Source: Sphingobacteriaceae bacterium (GTDB lineage: Bacteria > Bacillota > Sulfobacillia > Thermaerobacterales > RSA17). From it: a stretch of DNA of 63,087 nt. The stretch spans positions 1 through 63,087 of the forward strand of contig DATGRI010000002.1 of assembly GCA_035303785.1 (NCBI GenBank), written 5' to 3'. Positions 60,532-63,087 of the stretch are shown here, piece by piece (position 1 is the first letter of the stretch; every line of letters starts with the position of its first letter). Made by a program: the position numbers and the translations under genes. Under the pieces are notes generated by a model. The model saw only the letters and a list, made by a program, of their open reading frames with translations, was not told the origin of the DNA and searched no databases.

Positions 60532-61051
60532 AGACGTTCTTCCCCTGCTGCCGGCCTACGCCCGGGGGGAATGGCACCACTGGGATCCTGCCGCCGTGGC
60601 CGCCCATCTGGAGCGGTGCGGCTCCTGCCGGCGGGCCCTGGCGGAGATCCAGCGGGTCCAGAGCCTGCTGGACCTGGATGCCGCCCCGGTGGAGCCCTTG
60701 CCCGGATTCCAGGACCGGCTCCTGGCGGGATTGCAGTCGGCGGGTGTGCCGGTGGAGCCGCCCGGTGCAGGGCCGCCGGAAGGCGACGTCCCGCTGGGGC
60801 CGGCAGCCATCCCCCCACCGCCGGCCAAGGCGCGCCGCCCGGCCATCCCGGCGGGCACGTGGATCAACCTGGGCACGGCGGCGGCGGCCGTCCTGGGGCT
60901 CATGTACTTGACGGCCCCCGGGGCCGACCCCGTCTTCACCGAACGGCTGGCCTCCCTGCTGGAACTGCTGTTCCGCCAGGGCCCCGACCTGGTGGTGAGC
61001 CAGGGCATGGACGCCTTGGCCCGATGGGTGCAAGCATTCCGCGGCTGGTGA
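60512..61051 (+). CDS. Zinc-finger anti-sigma factor
   Basis: About 179 residues from TTG 60512 (AGGTGA five bases upstream; GTG 60503 is an alternative). The ZAS motif is AAHLERCGSCRRALAEIQRVQ (HxxxCxxC) near residue 30. A Pro-rich linker, one membrane helix (WINLGTAAAAVLGLMYLTAP) and a short outer domain follow. It would hold the upstream sigma factor until an envelope signal. It overlaps the sigma gene by 20 bases. Confidence 0.87.
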   Translation: MAANRCKDVLPLLPAYARGEWHHWDPAAVAAHLERCGSCRRALAEIQRVQSLLDLDAAPVEPLPGFQDRLLAGLQSAGVPVEPPGAGPPEGDVPLGPAAIPPPPAKARRPAIPAGTWINLGTAAAAVLGLMYLTAPGADPVFTERLASLLELLFRQGPDLVVSQGMDALARWVQAFRGW

Positions 61052-61079
61052 CAACTCCATGGGAGATGAGGAGACTGCC

Positions 61080-61718
61080 ATGACGGAGGAGCAAAGAGAT
61101 TTGACCACGGAGAGCCCGCCGCCGGCGGGCGGCGGTACCGGGGGCGGCGCTCCGGTGCCCCCGGACCGCAAACCATCGCCCATCCTGTCCTTTTTGTTCG
61201 CCCTGGTGCCCGGCGCCGGCCACATGTACATGGGCCTGACCCAGAAGGGCATCCAGTTGATGGTGCTCTTCTTCGGCAGCCTGTTCTTGTCGCAGCACCT
61301 GTTCTTCCTGCGGGAATTCTGGCCCATGGTGGTGGCCCCGGCCACCTGGTTCTACAGCTTTTTCGACGCCCTGGAGATTTCCCGGCGCCTGAAGGAGAAC
61401 CGGGTGGTAGAAGACCGGCCCATCATCCAAGTGGACCGGCTGCTGGAAAGGGGATCCCTTTGGGGCTGGGTCCTCATCGCCTTGGGCGGCTTGACCCTGC
61501 TGGAGCGGCTTTTCAGCTACACCATCGGCTTTCCGGCCCTGCGCCGCTTCCTGGCGCCCGTGATGGTGCCCATGGTGGTCATAGCCTTGGGCGTGTACCT
61601 GCTGATGCAGCAGCGGCCCCGGGGAGAGGAAGGGGCAGCGGCAGCCCCTGAGCCTGAGCCGGTGGAGTCTGCCGAGACCGGCGGGCAGGAAGAGTCATCC
61701 GGGGAGGTGGCGGGATGA
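61080..61718 (+). CDS. TM2/DUF5668-like multi-helix membrane protein
   Basis: About 212 residues from ATG 61080, seven bases after GAGGAG. A disordered start precedes PSPILSFLFALVPGAGHMYMGLTQKGIQLMVLFFGSLFL (resembling TM2-type GAGxxYxG proteins), further helices (VVAPATWFYSFFDALEI, GWVLIALGGLTLLERLF, MVPMVVIALGVYLLM) and an acidic tail. Function unknown; it is in the ECF operon and overlaps the next gene by four bases. Confidence 0.75.
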   Translation: MTEEQRDLTTESPPPAGGGTGGGAPVPPDRKPSPILSFLFALVPGAGHMYMGLTQKGIQLMVLFFGSLFLSQHLFFLREFWPMVVAPATWFYSFFDALEISRRLKENRVVEDRPIIQVDRLLERGSLWGWVLIALGGLTLLERLFSYTIGFPALRRFLAPVMVPMVVIALGVYLLMQQRPRGEEGAAAAPEPEPVESAETGGQEESSGEVAG

Positions 61719-62713
61719 TGGGCGGCGTCGGTCGCATAACCTTGGCGGTGGCCATGATCGCCCTGGGCCTGGGGCTCCTGGCCCACAACTTGAACTTGGT
61801 GAACGGCCTTGCCTTGATCCGCTGGTGGCCCCTTCTCCTCATCCTCCTGGGGGCGGAGATGGTCATCCGCAGCCGGAAAAACGGCCAGGGGCAGCGGCTG
61901 GACGGGTTCAGCCTGGTGGTGGTCCTGCTGCTGACGGGTGTTCTGGCCGTCACCAGCTGGCTGGCCTCCTGGTTCCCCGTGGGCTCGGAACTGGCGGACC
62001 TGGTGCGGGAACCATGGCACAGGGGCTTCCGGGGCCCCTGGTCCTTCAACGCCCGCTTCACCCATCGGGAAACGGTGACGGTGGCGGAGCCGGTGACGGC
62101 TGCCACCAGCCTGCGGGTGGAAACCACCGTGTCTTCCGTCCGGATCGTGGCGGCGCAAGAGGATGAAGACCCCAAGGTGACGGCCCAGGCCACCGTCGTC
62201 GCCTGGGGCGTCAACGAAGCCGAGGCCATCCGGGTGGCCCAGGAAGTGCAGCTGGAATTGCAGGAGCAGGGCGACGAGATGGTGTTGACCATGCGGGAAG
62301 GGGAAAGGGGCATGGGGCCCGACCCCTCCTTCGCCCTGGACCTGGAGGTGACGGTGCCCCGGCAGATGGGCGCCACGGTGGCGGCCAACCTGGGCGAGGT
62401 AATGGTGGAAGGCTTGGCGGGCCCCGTCATGGTGACGGCCGACGTGGGCGATGTGCAGTTGAAGAACGTGTCGGGCCCGGTGGACGTGACGGCCAAGGTG
62501 GGCGACATCCAGATCCAAGTGCCGGCGGACGTCCCGGCCAACGTGGATCTTTCCACCACCATGGGTGATTTGCAGGTGGACGGCATAGACGCCGCGGTGG
62601 AGCGGCGGGGGCCGTCGGTGTTCGCCGGCTTCCAACTGGGTGACGGCAGTGTACCCGTTAAGGCCCGAGCCGAGGTGGGCAGCATCCGGTTGACGCTAGT
62701 CAGGGGGCTGTAG
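61715..62713 (+). CDS. LiaF-like / DUF4097-type envelope protein
   Basis: A 332-residue protein with three N-terminal helices (LAVAMIALGLGLLAHNLN, LIRWWPLLLILLGAEMVI, FSLVVVLLLTGVLAVTSWLASWF; LiaF-type TM domain). An outer beta-helix-like repeat domain follows: LRVETTVSSVRIVAAQ, VAANLGEVMVEGLAGPVMVTADVGDVQLKNVSGPVDVTAKVGDIQIQV, LSTTMGDLQVDGI. LiaF proteins sense antibiotic damage to the envelope. Here it is linked to an ECF sigma factor instead of a LiaRS pair. Confidence 0.8.
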   Translation: MMGGVGRITLAVAMIALGLGLLAHNLNLVNGLALIRWWPLLLILLGAEMVIRSRKNGQGQRLDGFSLVVVLLLTGVLAVTSWLASWFPVGSELADLVREPWHRGFRGPWSFNARFTHRETVTVAEPVTAATSLRVETTVSSVRIVAAQEDEDPKVTAQATVVAWGVNEAEAIRVAQEVQLELQEQGDEMVLTMREGERGMGPDPSFALDLEVTVPRQMGATVAANLGEVMVEGLAGPVMVTADVGDVQLKNVSGPVDVTAKVGDIQIQVPADVPANVDLSTTMGDLQVDGIDAAVERRGPSVFAGFQLGDGSVPVKARAEVGSIRLTLVRGL

Positions 62714-62714
62714 T

Positions 62715-63087
62715 ATGGGGTTTTTCCGCAAGGGTCGACGGTGGCTGTTGGTTCTGGGGCTGGCGGTGCTGGTGCTCATTGTGGGTGTCGGCTTCCTGCG
62801 GGGCAGGGTGCAGGCCCTGCCCCCGGTGGAAGTCCAGCCCGTGGGCAAAGGGGACTTGGCCATCGCGGTCCAGGCCCGGGGCGTGGTGGAAGCCGCCGAC
62901 CCCGTGGATATCCGCTCGCCCTTCAACGGCCAGTTGCTCCAGATCCCCCTGGAGGAGGTTAAGGCCCGGGTGGCCGCCTCGGCAGCGGGCCCGGCGGAAG
63001 AAGCCGCCGCCCGGGCCGCCGTGACCGCCGCCCGGGAAGCCCTGGCCCAGGTGCGGGAGCAGAGGAGCCAGGTGGAGCTACGGTCGC
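62715..63087 (+). CDS. HlyD/MacA-type efflux adaptor protein (3' end outside window)
   Basis: Open from ATG 62715 (AGGGGG upstream) to the window end, 124 residues. One N-terminal helix (WLLVLGLAVLVLIVGVGFL) precedes VQPVGKGDLAIAVQARGVVEAADPVDIRSPFNGQLLQIPLEE, the barrel-sandwich start of membrane fusion proteins, and then a coiled coil (EEAAARAAVTAAREALAQVREQRSQVE). A MacB-like ABC transporter would be expected downstream. Confidence 0.85.
   Translation, partial: MGFFRKGRRWLLVLGLAVLVLIVGVGFLRGRVQALPPVEVQPVGKGDLAIAVQARGVVEAADPVDIRSPFNGQLLQIPLEEVKARVAASAAGPAEEAAARAAVTAAREALAQVREQRSQVELRS

Noticed and set aside
1-63087. CRISPR arrays, insertion sequences, prophage, tRNA or rRNA genes
   Set aside because: No regular spaced repeats, transposase or integrase genes, or tRNA/rRNA-like sequences were seen on either strand.

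Overview
The window is very GC-rich DNA (about two thirds G+C by eye), densely coded, mostly on the minus strand. It carries a set of genes known only from endospore-forming Firmicutes: spo0A, spoIVB, spoIIP, all eight spoIIIA genes and a dacF-like carboxypeptidase. Together with GTG/TTG starts, AGGAGG-type ribosome sites and frequent 4-base ATGA/GTGA overlaps, this points to a high-GC spore former of the Symbiobacterium/Thermaerobacter kind. The exact taxon cannot be fixed from the sequence.

Layout, left to right. 1-3.9 kb (minus): an imuB-like / DUF6504 / dnaE2 error-prone repair cassette behind a promoter whose spacer holds a LexA-type SOS box. 4-7.1 kb (minus): a spore-surface sugar cluster (CgeB-like and GT2 glycosyltransferases, WecB-like protein), divergent from an ATP-grasp ligase and an M20 peptidase (7.3-9.4 kb, plus). 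9.4-15.5 kb: GNAT, CPBP membrane protein, CtpA protease, DUF3866, an unrecognised two-domain protein and leucine dehydrogenase. 15.5-25.8 kb (minus): argR, recN, spoIVB, spo0A, a DUF1614-like membrane protein, spoIIP, steA, steB and two lipid-linked-sugar type glycosyltransferases. 25.9-31.3 kb: isocitrate dehydrogenase (minus), a small unknown and a heterodimeric ABC exporter (plus).

31.3-47.6 kb (minus) is one long conserved block: CD1247-like, spoIIIAA-AH, asp23, amaP, DUF2273, nusB, folD, xseA, xseB, ispA, a gene-free gap of about 775 bases, a four-helix membrane protein, dxs, tlyA and a DapA-family aldolase. The gap has its own promoter and dense inverted repeats, and it sits exactly where OLE RNA (ornate large extremophilic RNA) lies in other Firmicutes, just upstream of its protein partner OapA. 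This is the most notable feature of the window.

47.7-59 kb: MidA-like methyltransferase (plus), then minus-strand dacF-like, TlpA-like thioredoxin, ccmH, an unknown secreted protein, ccmF, efp, an MDR oxidoreductase, pepQ, aroQ and glyA. 59.1-63.1 kb (plus): an HD hydrolase, then an ECF sigma factor, its zinc-finger anti-sigma factor, two LiaF/TM2-like membrane proteins and the start of a HlyD/MacA-type adaptor cut by the window end. dnaE2 is cut at base 1.
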